Assembly: GCF_001693385.1 (NCBI RefSeq) | Contig: NZ_CP016428.1 | Span: 868,001 to 932,000, forward strand | Direction: 5' to 3' | DNA length: 64,000 bases | From: Bradyrhizobium icense | Lineage (GTDB): Bacteria; Pseudomonadota; Alphaproteobacteria; Rhizobiales; Xanthobacteraceae | Shown here: piece by piece, positions 57,174 to 64,000 of the stretch | Position numbering within the stretch: the first letter of the stretch is position 1 | Layout: each line of letters begins with the position of its first letter | Made by a program: the position numbers and the translations under genes | Notes under the pieces: model-generated | What the model was told of the DNA's origin: nothing | Database searches by the model: none | The model's input: only the letters and a program-made list of their open reading frames with translations

Positions 57174-57988
57174 TGGCGCGGCACGTCAACAGGCTATCGC
57201 CATTCAACATCACCGCGCTCGCGCTGGGGGTGGCGTTTCTATATCTGCCGATCGTGATTCTCGTCATCTATTCGTTCAATGCCTCGCGCCTGGTGACGGT
57301 GTGGGGTGGCTGGTCGCTGCGCTGGTACCAAGAATTCTTCAACGACCGCGCAATGCTGGATGCGGCATGGATGAGCCTGCGGGTTGGTGCGGTATCGGCC
57401 ACGATCGCAACGCTGCTCGGCACGCTGGCGGCGGTGGGATTGGTTCGCGGCGAACGCTTCCGGGGGCGGACACTGTTTTCCGGCATGCTCTACGCGCCGC
57501 TGGTGATGCCGGAGGTGATCACAGGGCTGTCGCTGTTGTTGCTGTTCGTGGCGCTCAACGCCGAGCGCGGCTTCTGGACCGTGACGATCGCCCACACCAC
57601 GCTGACCATGTGCTTCGTCACCGTGGTGGTGCAGTCACGCCTCGCCTCGCTCGATCGCAGCCTCGAAGAGGCCGCGATGGATCTTGGCTGCGATCCGGTG
57701 CAGGCATTTGTTCGGGTGACGCTGCCGCTGATCCTGCCGGCAATCGCCGCCGGCTGGATGCTGGCCTTCACGCTCTCGCTCGACGACGTCGTGATCGCGA
57801 GTTTCACCACCGGCCCCGGTTCGGCAACGCTGCCGATCCGGATCTATTCCGAAGTGCGGCTGGGCGTGAAGCCGGAGATCAACGCGATCTGCACCATCGT
57901 GATCGCGCTGATCGCGGTGCTGATCGTGATCGCCTCGCTCGCCTCGAAACTGTCGAGCGCGCGCGGCGAGAGCGCGGCGCCCCTATAG
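57173..57988 (+). CDS. Polyamine-type ABC permease (PotC/PotI-like)
   Basis: A 271-residue permease with six helices. Its EAA loop reads EEAAMDLGCDPVQAFVRVTLPLILP, and LSLDDVVIASFTTGPGSATLP is the PotI-type signature. The ATG overlaps the previous stop (TGATG). It ends the operon; the convergent sugar-type permease gene ends six bases away. A binding protein for this transporter must be encoded elsewhere. Confidence 0.92.
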   Translation: MARHVNRLSPFNITALALGVAFLYLPIVILVIYSFNASRLVTVWGGWSLRWYQEFFNDRAMLDAAWMSLRVGAVSATIATLLGTLAAVGLVRGERFRGRTLFSGMLYAPLVMPEVITGLSLLLLFVALNAERGFWTVTIAHTTLTMCFVTVVVQSRLASLDRSLEEAAMDLGCDPVQAFVRVTLPLILPAIAAGWMLAFTLSLDDVVIASFTTGPGSATLPIRIYSEVRLGVKPEINAICTIVIALIAVLIVIASLASKLSSARGESAAPL

Positions 57989-57993
57989 CCGCG

Positions 57994-58845
57994 TCACGAC
58001 TTCACCGCACCCGCCGTCAGTCCTCCCACCATATACCGCTTGAACGCGTAGTAGATCGCGGCCGGCGGCAGTGCGTAGATGAAGCCGGTGGTCATCAGCA
58101 ATTCCCAGGGCGAGTCGTCGGCGGCCAGGAAGTTGCCGAGTGCCACGGGAAGGGTGATCTCGGTATCCTTCGACAGCAGCAGGAACGCGTAGAGATATTC
58201 GTTCCAGGCGAGCAGGATCGCGTAGGTGCCGATCGCCACCAGCGAGGGCATCATCAGTGGCACATAGACCAGGCGGAACAGCTGCAGCGTGGTTGCCCCG
58301 TCCATGGTGGCGGCTTCATCAAGTTCGACTGGCAGCTTGTCGGACGCCTGCTTCAAAACCCAGATCGCGTAAGGAGACGCGATCGTCACCATCGCGAGAA
58401 TCAGCGACCAGTGATTGTTGAGGAGGCCGTAATTGCCCATGGTGCGGTACATCGGCACGGCGAGGAACGCGGCCGGGATGAAATAGGTGAACAGCGCCAG
58501 ATTCATCACCCAGCGCCCGCCGGGGACGCGCAGCCGCGAGATCGCGAAGGCGGCCGCGGTCGCGATCAGCAGTGTCAGCGCGCCGGCGGAAACCGCGATC
58601 ACCACCGAATTCCAGAACTGAATCCAGAAATCGCGCAGGAAGTAATGCTGCTGGTTGAACACGATGCTGAAATTGTTCAGCGTCGGATGATCGGGCCAGA
58701 GTTTTCCAGAGAACGCGTCCTCCTTCGGCGAGATCGCGAACAGGAACATGTGATAGATCGGAACCATGGTCCAGATGAACACGGGAATGCCGATCAACAG
58801 CAGTTTTGCTTCGGTACCGACCTCGCGGAGTGTAGGCAGCTTCAT
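57994..58845 (-). CDS. Carbohydrate ABC transporter permease (MalG/UgpE-like)
   Basis: A 283-residue permease, six helices. The EAA motif is LDEAATMDGATTLQLFRLVYVPLMMP. LLLAWNEYLYAFLLL towards the C-terminus is typical of the MalG group. It overlaps the upstream permease by four bases and is the last gene of the cluster. No ATPase follows before the convergent operon. Confidence 0.93.
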   Translation of the reverse strand: MKLPTLREVGTEAKLLLIGIPVFIWTMVPIYHMFLFAISPKEDAFSGKLWPDHPTLNNFSIVFNQQHYFLRDFWIQFWNSVVIAVSAGALTLLIATAAAFAISRLRVPGGRWVMNLALFTYFIPAAFLAVPMYRTMGNYGLLNNHWSLILAMVTIASPYAIWVLKQASDKLPVELDEAATMDGATTLQLFRLVYVPLMMPSLVAIGTYAILLAWNEYLYAFLLLSKDTEITLPVALGNFLAADDSPWELLMTTGFIYALPPAAIYYAFKRYMVGGLTAGAVKS

Positions 58846-59714
58846 CGCGACAACCGTTTCATCATGAAATAGACCAGCGGCAGCACAAGCGGCAGCGCGC
58901 AGACGATGGAGGCCATCGCGAGCGAGAGCTGATCGAGCCGGAGATAGCGGATGCCCAGCGTGGCGAGCACGTGGGTGAGATCGGCGGGCCCGCCGCCGGT
59001 GAGCAGATACACGCTGTTGAAGTCGCCCAACGTCCAGATCATCGAGAGCAGCGTGCAGGTGATGTAGAGCGTCTGCATCGACGGCCAGGTGATGTAGCGG
59101 AATTTCTGCGACCAGCTTGCGCCGTCGACCTCGGCGGCTTCATAGAGATCGTGTGAGATCGCAAGTCGCCCGGTCATCAGGATCAGCGTCCAGAACGGCA
59201 GCGATTTCCAGATGTGCACGCCGATCGCCATGCCGAGCGCCACCGTCGGGTCGTTCAGCCAGTTCGGGCCGTCCTCGGCGGTGAGCTTGAAGATCAGTTG
59301 GTTGATCACGCCCCATTCCGGATTGAGCATGAAGCGCACGGAAAGAATCGTCGGGATCGACGGTACCGCCCAGGGCAGGATGAACAGCACTGACAGCCAT
59401 TTGATCCAGGTGCGCTGCTGCGCGAAGAAGCCCGACAGGAACAGCGCGATCGCCATTTTGACGTTGATGCCGACAAGCAGGAAGATCAGCGTGTTGACCG
59501 CAGCGCGCGCGAAGATCGGATCGTGATAGAGCGCGACGTAGCTCGCCGGATGCCGCGCCAGCCAGAGTCCATAGCCGACCGGGTAGACCACGAAGGCCAG
59601 GAACACCAGCAGATAGGGCGCGAGCAGCACGATGCCCCAGACCTGCGGCGTTGTCAGGCGGGCTGACAAAGGCGGGCTTGCTATCGCGTGATCGCCCGAA
59701 AGCGTGATTGCCAT
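58842..59714 (-). CDS. Carbohydrate ABC transporter permease (MalF/UgpA-like)
   Basis: A 290-residue permease with six helices. The EAA loop is YEAAEVDGASWSQKFRYITWPSM. I start at MAITLSGDHA. The twelve upstream codons are polar and would displace the first helix. It partners the MalG-like gene after it. A 220-base gap with a palindromic repeat pair separates it from the binding-protein gene. Confidence 0.92.
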   Translation of the reverse strand: MAITLSGDHAIASPPLSARLTTPQVWGIVLLAPYLLVFLAFVVYPVGYGLWLARHPASYVALYHDPIFARAAVNTLIFLLVGINVKMAIALFLSGFFAQQRTWIKWLSVLFILPWAVPSIPTILSVRFMLNPEWGVINQLIFKLTAEDGPNWLNDPTVALGMAIGVHIWKSLPFWTLILMTGRLAISHDLYEAAEVDGASWSQKFRYITWPSMQTLYITCTLLSMIWTLGDFNSVYLLTGGGPADLTHVLATLGIRYLRLDQLSLAMASIVCALPLVLPLVYFMMKRLSR

Positions 59715-59753
59715 AGATTTACTCTCAGAACGATATGCTGGCCGCGACAACGC

Positions 59754-59899
59754 CGTCGTCCCTGCGAACGCAGGGACCTATAACCACAGGCTTCTGTTGT
59801 TGCGCGAAAGCCGTCGACCGGCATTTTTCAAAACGGCCGCCGCGGCCTCGCGATGAGCGCAAGCGCTCACGCGGGGGTCCCTGCCTTCGCAGGGACGAT
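59754..59899. repeat. Dispersed palindromic repeat pair between solute-binding and permease genes
   Basis: CGTCGTCCCTGCGAACG, then CAGGGACCTATAACCACAGG on the left; GGGGTCCCTGCC and TTCGCAGGGACGAT on the right, partly inverted. It belongs to the same family as those at 9615 and 15683. In an ABC operon such a hairpin could lower expression of the permeases relative to the binding protein, as REP elements do in enteric bacteria; this is inference. Confidence 0.75.
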
Positions 59900-59933
59900 G
59901 GACATACTTTCGCGGCGGCCGGCATTGATTACA

Positions 59934-61319
59934 TCAACCCGCGACCTGCTTGATGCGGGCGATCAGTTCGTCGACGGCCTTTTCGACCGGCACCTTCTCG
60001 CTGACCACGCGGTTCATCGCCTTGGCCCAGACGTTCTCGTTGTTCAAAATCGTGAACTTCCAGTTCTTGGTGAAGTCGAACGGCGTGGTGCCGCCGGTGA
60101 ACTGATTATAGACCGCCTTGCGATGCCGGTCGGCCTGCCAGAACGGGCTCTGCTGGCTGGCAGTCGTCACCGGGAACCAGCGGCCGAGCGCGCCCTCGAT
60201 GTAGGGCCGCACGTTCTCTTCCTGCAGCAGGAACTTGATGAACTCCTTGCCCTCCGCCTTGTTCTTGGCGACCGTGAACATCAGGCCGGTCTTGACGTCG
60301 GAGCGATACTTGATCGGCGTGCCGTCCGGCTTGTTGGGGAACGACGCGGTGATGATGGTCTCGTCGTAGTTCTTCTTGCCGAGCGCGCGCTGTTCCGGCG
60401 TCAGCGCCGGATTGTTGGCGTCGTCGAGCCATTTTGCCGCGATCGAGATCGTGAAATTGTGCGTCATCACGATCGTCTTGTTGTGGAAGGCGACGTTGTT
60501 GTCCGGATCCTTCCAGGTGGTGGAGGAGGGCGGCGTGCAGCCCTTGATATAGGTGTCGGTGTAGTCCTTCAGCGCCTTGATCAAATTTTCGCGCACCTTG
60601 GGATCGTCGACCAGGAGCTTGCCGTCGTCATCGACCAGCTTGACGTTGTAGGCGTCCATGAAGGTGTAAAACGACTGGAACGAGTCGGTGGATTCCACGC
60701 CCATCGGCTGGCCGACGGCATAGACGCGCTGACCGGTTGCCTTGCGTGCCGCCGGCTGCACCTTGTTGCACCAGAACGACCAGTAGTCTTCCCACTTGGT
60801 CGGGATGTCGCTCTGCTTGAAGCCGGCCTGCTCCAGCATGTCCTGCCAGATCTGGACGTGCATGCTCTGCTGCTTCAGCGGAAAGCCGTAATAGCCCTTC
60901 TTCTTGGCGACGTCGTTGTAGAGGTAGGTGGTCTCCAGCGTATTCGGCGCGAACGCGGACTTCATCGGCAGCAGGATGTCGCCGAGATCCTCGAGCTTGC
61001 CCTCGAACGCCCACTTGCCCTGGGCCTGCACGTCATAGCTGTCGGAATAGGCGACATCCGGCACGGTGCCGGAATCCAGCGCCGCCACCGTCTTCGGAAT
61101 CATGTCCTGGATGGCGTATTGCGAAAGCTCGACCTTGATGCCGGTCTTGGCCTCGAATTTCTTGATCGCCTCCAGTAGCGCATCGTCCTCGGATTTGTAA
61201 AAACCCTTGCCGAACCAGACCGTGATGGTCTTCTGCTGGGCGATCGCTGGCGCCGTGGCGTAAAACAGCCCGACGGCTGCGACCGCGAGTGAAAGCGACT
61301 TTATTCTTCTTGATCTCAC
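59934..61319 (-). CDS. Extracellular solute-binding protein (family 1, carbohydrate type)
   Basis: A 461-residue periplasmic protein. The signal peptide (about 1-28, ending PAIAQQ) is followed by a type-2 fold opening KTITVWFGKGFYKSEDD. Family-1 features include PDVAYSDSYDVQAQG and KNKAEGKEFIKFLLQEENV. The ligand is probably a sugar or sugar alcohol, inferred from the MalF/MalG-type permeases downstream. It begins its operon. A 22-base imperfect palindrome lies 24 bases upstream. Confidence 0.92.
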   Translation of the reverse strand: MRSRRIKSLSLAVAAVGLFYATAPAIAQQKTITVWFGKGFYKSEDDALLEAIKKFEAKTGIKVELSQYAIQDMIPKTVAALDSGTVPDVAYSDSYDVQAQGKWAFEGKLEDLGDILLPMKSAFAPNTLETTYLYNDVAKKKGYYGFPLKQQSMHVQIWQDMLEQAGFKQSDIPTKWEDYWSFWCNKVQPAARKATGQRVYAVGQPMGVESTDSFQSFYTFMDAYNVKLVDDDGKLLVDDPKVRENLIKALKDYTDTYIKGCTPPSSTTWKDPDNNVAFHNKTIVMTHNFTISIAAKWLDDANNPALTPEQRALGKKNYDETIITASFPNKPDGTPIKYRSDVKTGLMFTVAKNKAEGKEFIKFLLQEENVRPYIEGALGRWFPVTTASQQSPFWQADRHRKAVYNQFTGGTTPFDFTKNWKFTILNNENVWAKAMNRVVSEKVPVEKAVDELIARIKQVAG

Positions 61320-61342
61320 CTTGTTCTCCCTGAAAACGCCGG

Positions 61343-61364
61343 ATTATTTAACCGGTTGGATAAT
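61343..61364. promoter_or_regulatory. Operator-like palindrome upstream of the sugar ABC genes
   Basis: An 18-of-22 symmetric palindrome centred on AACCGGTT, with outer arms ATTAT and ATAAT. A central CG with this spacing is typical of LacI-family operators. It lies 24-45 bases before the binding-protein start codon, the right place for a repressor. No LacI gene is in the window. Confidence 0.5.
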
Positions 61365-61551
61365 GATAGCGCAACCATGCAGCATTATCCAGATGGCGCG
61401 GTGCAAACTTCTGTAGGGGGATATTCGCGGCGCAAATGCGGCAAAGCGCCTGCGCACGCTTTGATCGTTTTGGTTCTACAATTTTGGTTCAATCATTTTT
61501 GCGTCTTGGATGCCGGAAGCCGGGGAGAGTCTTCGTCGATTGCCGACGCAC

Positions 61552-62028
61552 TCAGAAAACCCCAATCTGCGGCTTGGCGATCATCAGCCACAATATCACG
61601 GCGACCGCGGTGAACGCCGGAATGCCGAAGGCAAACCATAGCCAGAAGATCCGGTGATATTCTTTCGGCAGCGGCTTGCCTTCCGCCGCGGCGATCGAGG
61701 CGAGGTCGCGCAGGCGTATTTGCATCCAGACGACCGGCAGCCACAGCGCGCCGGTGATGACGTACAGCACGATCGACCAGACGATCCATCCGTCCCAGAA
61801 CGAATAACCGACGTTTAGCACCAGCAGCGTGCCGGTGATGGGCTGCACGACGACGGCTGTCGCCGTGAAGATGAAGTCGGCGATCACGACGATGCGGGCG
61901 ACGCCGGCGATGACGGCCGGCTTGCCGCCGAGGTGGGCCGCCAGCATGAAAAAGGCGATGCCCGCGCCGGTGCCGAGCAGCACGGCGGCGCCGACGACAT
62001 GGAGATATTTGAGGACGAAGTACAGCAC
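61552..62028 (-). CDS. DUF2269 membrane protein
   Basis: A 158-residue protein with four predicted helices. The start YFVLKYLHVVGAAVLLGTGAG and the KEYHRIFWLWFAFGIPAFTA segment are typical of DUF2269. The start codon is GTG. It overlaps the last base of the upstream stop (TAGTG), so it is coupled to the NAD-binding/DoxX-like gene. Function unknown. Confidence 0.87.
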   Translation of the reverse strand: MLYFVLKYLHVVGAAVLLGTGAGIAFFMLAAHLGGKPAVIAGVARIVVIADFIFTATAVVVQPITGTLLVLNVGYSFWDGWIVWSIVLYVITGALWLPVVWMQIRLRDLASIAAAEGKPLPKEYHRIFWLWFAFGIPAFTAVAVILWLMIAKPQIGVF

Positions 62029-63287
62029 TAGCGGTCCTCAAGCACGGCAAGCGCTGCGAAATGCAAGACGATGATCGGCCAGATCTTCAGCATCGGTCCC
62101 AAGGGATCGGCCCAGAGCCGCGGCACCAGGATGGTGCCGATGATCGCGTAGGCGAAGGAAATGGCGATGGCCGCGTAGAGGCCGTAGCGGCTGGTCGGCC
62201 TGTAGGCGATCGCAAGTCCGATGACCAGATCGGCCAAGGCGCCCGCGATGACCGTCAGCGCCGCAGCCGTCCCTTCCACGCCGCCTTCGCCCATCAGGCC
62301 CATGCCATAACCCCAGCCGGGTCCCAGCGAGACAAACGCGGTCGAGAGCCAGAACAGGGACAAGACGACGAAGATCGCGGGCTTGACCAGGTACATGCCG
62401 GCAAACCAGCGTTCCTGCACCGAAGCCGGCTCAGCGGCGAAGAATTCCGGAAGGCCTTTGGGGTGAAGCCCGAGCCGCTGCATCTCTTCGAGATTGCCAA
62501 CGGCACCGCGCACCATCTCGCGCTCGGCCGTGCTGCGTACTGGCGGCCGCCAGCCGAGATACGAAACCATGTCGCCGAACTTGTACATCAGGCCGGAAGC
62601 GAACTGCGGAAGGTGAATCTCCCGTGCCGGCGGCCAGCGGCACCAGCGGCGGAAGAGCGCAACGACCTCGCCGAATGAATAGCGCTGCGGGCCGACCAGT
62701 TCGACAACCTGTCGTGCGGGCGCGGCGGGATCGAGAAAATGCTCCACGGTCCGCACCACGTCTTCAAGCAGGACGACCTGGAGCCGTCCCGTGTTCGGCA
62801 TCACGGGAATTGCGGGCAGCGCAGCCAGGCCTCGCATCAACGCGCTGGCGCCGTAGGCCGGGCGGCCGATCACCACCGACGGCCGGAGGATGACCCAATC
62901 GAGGTCGCGCTCGATCAGCGCCTTGTCGCCTGACAATTTCGATCGGGAAAAATCGCTCGGGGTTTCGCGGTCGACGCCGATGGCGGAAAAATGGATGACG
63001 CGGCGGATCCGGAGCTGTTCGCAAGCGGCAAAGAGATTTGCGATGCCGTGGTGATGCACCATTGAGGTGGAATCGCCGGGGCTGTCCTGGAGTACGCCCG
63101 CGCAATTCACGACCGCCTCGACGCCATCGAGATGCGGCAGCCAGTAGGAGGGCGAGGTCGCCTTGGAAATGTCGACGCTGTGAGTTCCGCTCCTGCTCAT
63201 CGAAACGACCGCATGACCACGCGAGGACAAGTACGCGACGATTGCCGATCCAATCAGTCCGGTCCCTCCTACAACGGCAATCTTCAT
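62028..63287 (-). CDS. NAD(P)-binding protein fused to a DoxX-like membrane domain
   Basis: A 419-residue two-part protein. The N-terminal half is an atypical SDR/NmrA-like fold: IAVVGGTGLIGSAIVAYL binds the nucleotide, and FSAIGVDRETPSDFSRSKLSGD contains the motif expected for this group. The C-terminal third (about 290-415) has four helices, resembling DoxX-like domains. Quinone or lipid-linked substrates are possible in principle, but the function is unknown. Coupled to the DUF2269 gene; both are membrane proteins. Confidence 0.85.
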   Translation of the reverse strand: MKIAVVGGTGLIGSAIVAYLSSRGHAVVSMSRSGTHSVDISKATSPSYWLPHLDGVEAVVNCAGVLQDSPGDSTSMVHHHGIANLFAACEQLRIRRVIHFSAIGVDRETPSDFSRSKLSGDKALIERDLDWVILRPSVVIGRPAYGASALMRGLAALPAIPVMPNTGRLQVVLLEDVVRTVEHFLDPAAPARQVVELVGPQRYSFGEVVALFRRWCRWPPAREIHLPQFASGLMYKFGDMVSYLGWRPPVRSTAEREMVRGAVGNLEEMQRLGLHPKGLPEFFAAEPASVQERWFAGMYLVKPAIFVVLSLFWLSTAFVSLGPGWGYGMGLMGEGGVEGTAAALTVIAGALADLVIGLAIAYRPTSRYGLYAAIAISFAYAIIGTILVPRLWADPLGPMLKIWPIIVLHFAALAVLEDR

Positions 63288-63410
63288 GACCGGCTCCGCG
63301 TTGAGAAGTCAGGCCTGCTTCCGCGAACGTACGCGCCGAACGAATTTCTCCAGAAGGGGGAGCGCTTCAAACAAGGTGGCCAACAAGAGCCCGGCGACGT
63401 TCGCTTCTGT

Positions 63411-63572
63411 CTACAGGGTGTCGGGCGTGCGGACGGGCGAGGTTTTGTCCTCATTTCGCAACTCTTGCTCTGCCAGGCGCCAGAATTCCTCCTCCTTGCC
63501 TTCCGGCCTGCCGTTACGCTCCCAGATCTCATAGGCGCGGTTCTTGATTTCCCGTTCGGTCGGTTCGGTCAT
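63411..63572 (-). CDS. DUF2934 small protein
   Basis: A 53-residue soluble protein: MTEPTEREIKNRAYEIWERN, then GRPEGKEEEFWRLAEQELRN. This is the DUF2934 pattern, a short helical motif common in Rhizobiales. The ATG at 63572 follows GGAGGAGACCTGAA, a strong ribosome site. Function unknown. It lies 123 bases upstream of the NAD-binding gene on the same strand. Confidence 0.85.
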   Translation of the reverse strand: MTEPTEREIKNRAYEIWERNGRPEGKEEEFWRLAEQELRNEDKTSPVRTPDTL

Positions 63573-63874
63573 TTCAGGTCTCCTCCATTAATCTCGGTAC
63601 GGTGGCCGTCGCATCGCGCGCTCGGCGGCTGGTCGAAGCGTACGGCTGTTGCGGCGCTGCGATCCCTTATCTTCGCGCGTGAAGTCAGGACGTCGCGCCT
63701 GCACGCGGCACCGCGTGACGGCTTTCCTTCATCTCAAGGATAAGCACGCAGCGAAGAGCAATGTTCCTGGATCAAACCGGGCTTGGGCCGGTTTTGGATT
63801 GACGGCGGCACGTCGATTTGGGCTGTGGCAACGCTCCATGCCTCTTCGTTCCGGTCAGGGAGCGGGCCGGCGGC
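63573..63874. other. 302-base intergenic region
   Basis: Between the DUF2934 start and the DUF3072 stop. I see no convincing small gene, terminator or repeat. The leader of the DUF2934 gene lies at its left edge. Confidence 0.45.
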
Positions 63875-64000
63875 TCAAAACGAGTTCGCCAGCGCGATCT
63901 CCGCCTTGAGCGCCGCGATCCGCCGCTCGGCTTCCCGCGCCGTCAGGTCGTTCTCAAACAGTTTTGGCTGGTAGGCCTCGGCGCTGAGCGTGCGCAGCGT
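63875..64000 (-). CDS. DUF3072 protein, 3' end only
   Basis: The last 41 residues and stop of a gene that begins beyond the window: TLRTLSAEAYQPKLFENDL then TAREAERRIAALKAEIALAN. This matches the DUF3072 pattern of a short alpha-helical domain in which the C-terminal helix follows a LTxxEAxxxIxxL segment. Function unknown. The 5' part is missing because of the window edge, not truncation of the gene. Confidence 0.75.
   Translation of the reverse strand, partial: TLRTLSAEAYQPKLFENDLTAREAERRIAALKAEIALANSF

Noticed and set aside
57301..58872. A 523-codon frame spanning the ends of two ABC permease genes
   Set aside because: It crosses the junction of convergent genes in non-coding frames and has no domain.

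Overview
The window is about 64 kb of high-GC alphaproteobacterial chromosome. Gene content points to Bradyrhizobium or a close relative in the Nitrobacteraceae: split-subunit transhydrogenase, GapR, a TTAA-N7-TTAA CtrA-type box, an orphan aa3 oxidase subunit IV, many small DUF proteins typical of that group, and dispersed palindromic intergenic repeats. The genus is inferred from recognised protein families, not from a marker gene. No rRNA, tRNA, CRISPR array, prophage, integrase or transposase was seen, so this looks like core chromosome with a few accessory spots.

Layout. 1-9.6 kb: ftsH, a small conserved protein, then metE and nrdAB transcribed away from each other, each behind its own cobalamin riboswitch. 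Both are B12-independent enzymes, so the locus reads as a B12-sparing switch. NrdB has Phe where class Ia enzymes carry the radical Tyr, which indicates a class Ic (Mn/Fe) reductase. 9.8-15.7 kb: a GT87-like membrane protein, a TetR regulator, an OsmC protein, pyruvate kinase, a secreted DUF1036 protein, a DUF1244 protein and GapR. 15.8-23 kb: two peptidoglycan enzymes (a DUF882/MepK-like peptidase and an L,D-transpeptidase), a TacA-like sigma-54 response regulator behind a perfect CtrA-type box, a TerC-family protein and a small membrane protein. 23-27.5 kb: an XRE regulator with a partner protein, oligoendopeptidase F, a secreted intradiol dioxygenase, an AbrB/Doc toxin-antitoxin pair and the 50-residue oxidase subunit IV.

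27.6-31.4 kb: pntAA-pntAB-pntB and an alpha/beta hydrolase. 31.4-39.7 kb: a decayed chaA Ca2+/H+ antiporter gene followed by a tightly coupled Mrp-type Na+/H+ antiporter operon. Its order resembles the antiporter module of membrane-bound hydrogenases (E, F, G, detached MrpA C-terminus, B, C, D), with two extra D-like subunits. 39.7-48.5 kb: cupin, an Ala/Lys-rich anchored protein, a TPR lipoprotein, rpsU, aquaporin, purEK, a GGDEF protein, several tiny proteins (one frameshifted) and an FAD oxidoreductase. 48.8-55 kb: a PAS-GGDEF-EAL protein, glpD, a TTC38-like TPR protein and a GlcG/HbpS-like protein. 55-61.3 kb: two ABC transporter clusters meet tail to tail. One is polyamine-type (ATPase and two permeases, no binding protein) and the other sugar-type (binding protein and two permeases, no ATPase). 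61.5-64 kb: a DUF2269 protein, an NAD-binding/DoxX-like protein, DUF2934, and the 3' end of a DUF3072 gene.

No wholly new multi-gene system was recognised. The best candidates for follow-up are the paired riboswitches that share a downstream element, the class Ic NrdB, the Mrp operon whose third D-like subunit lacks a key channel Lys, and the CtrA-type box before the TacA-like gene.
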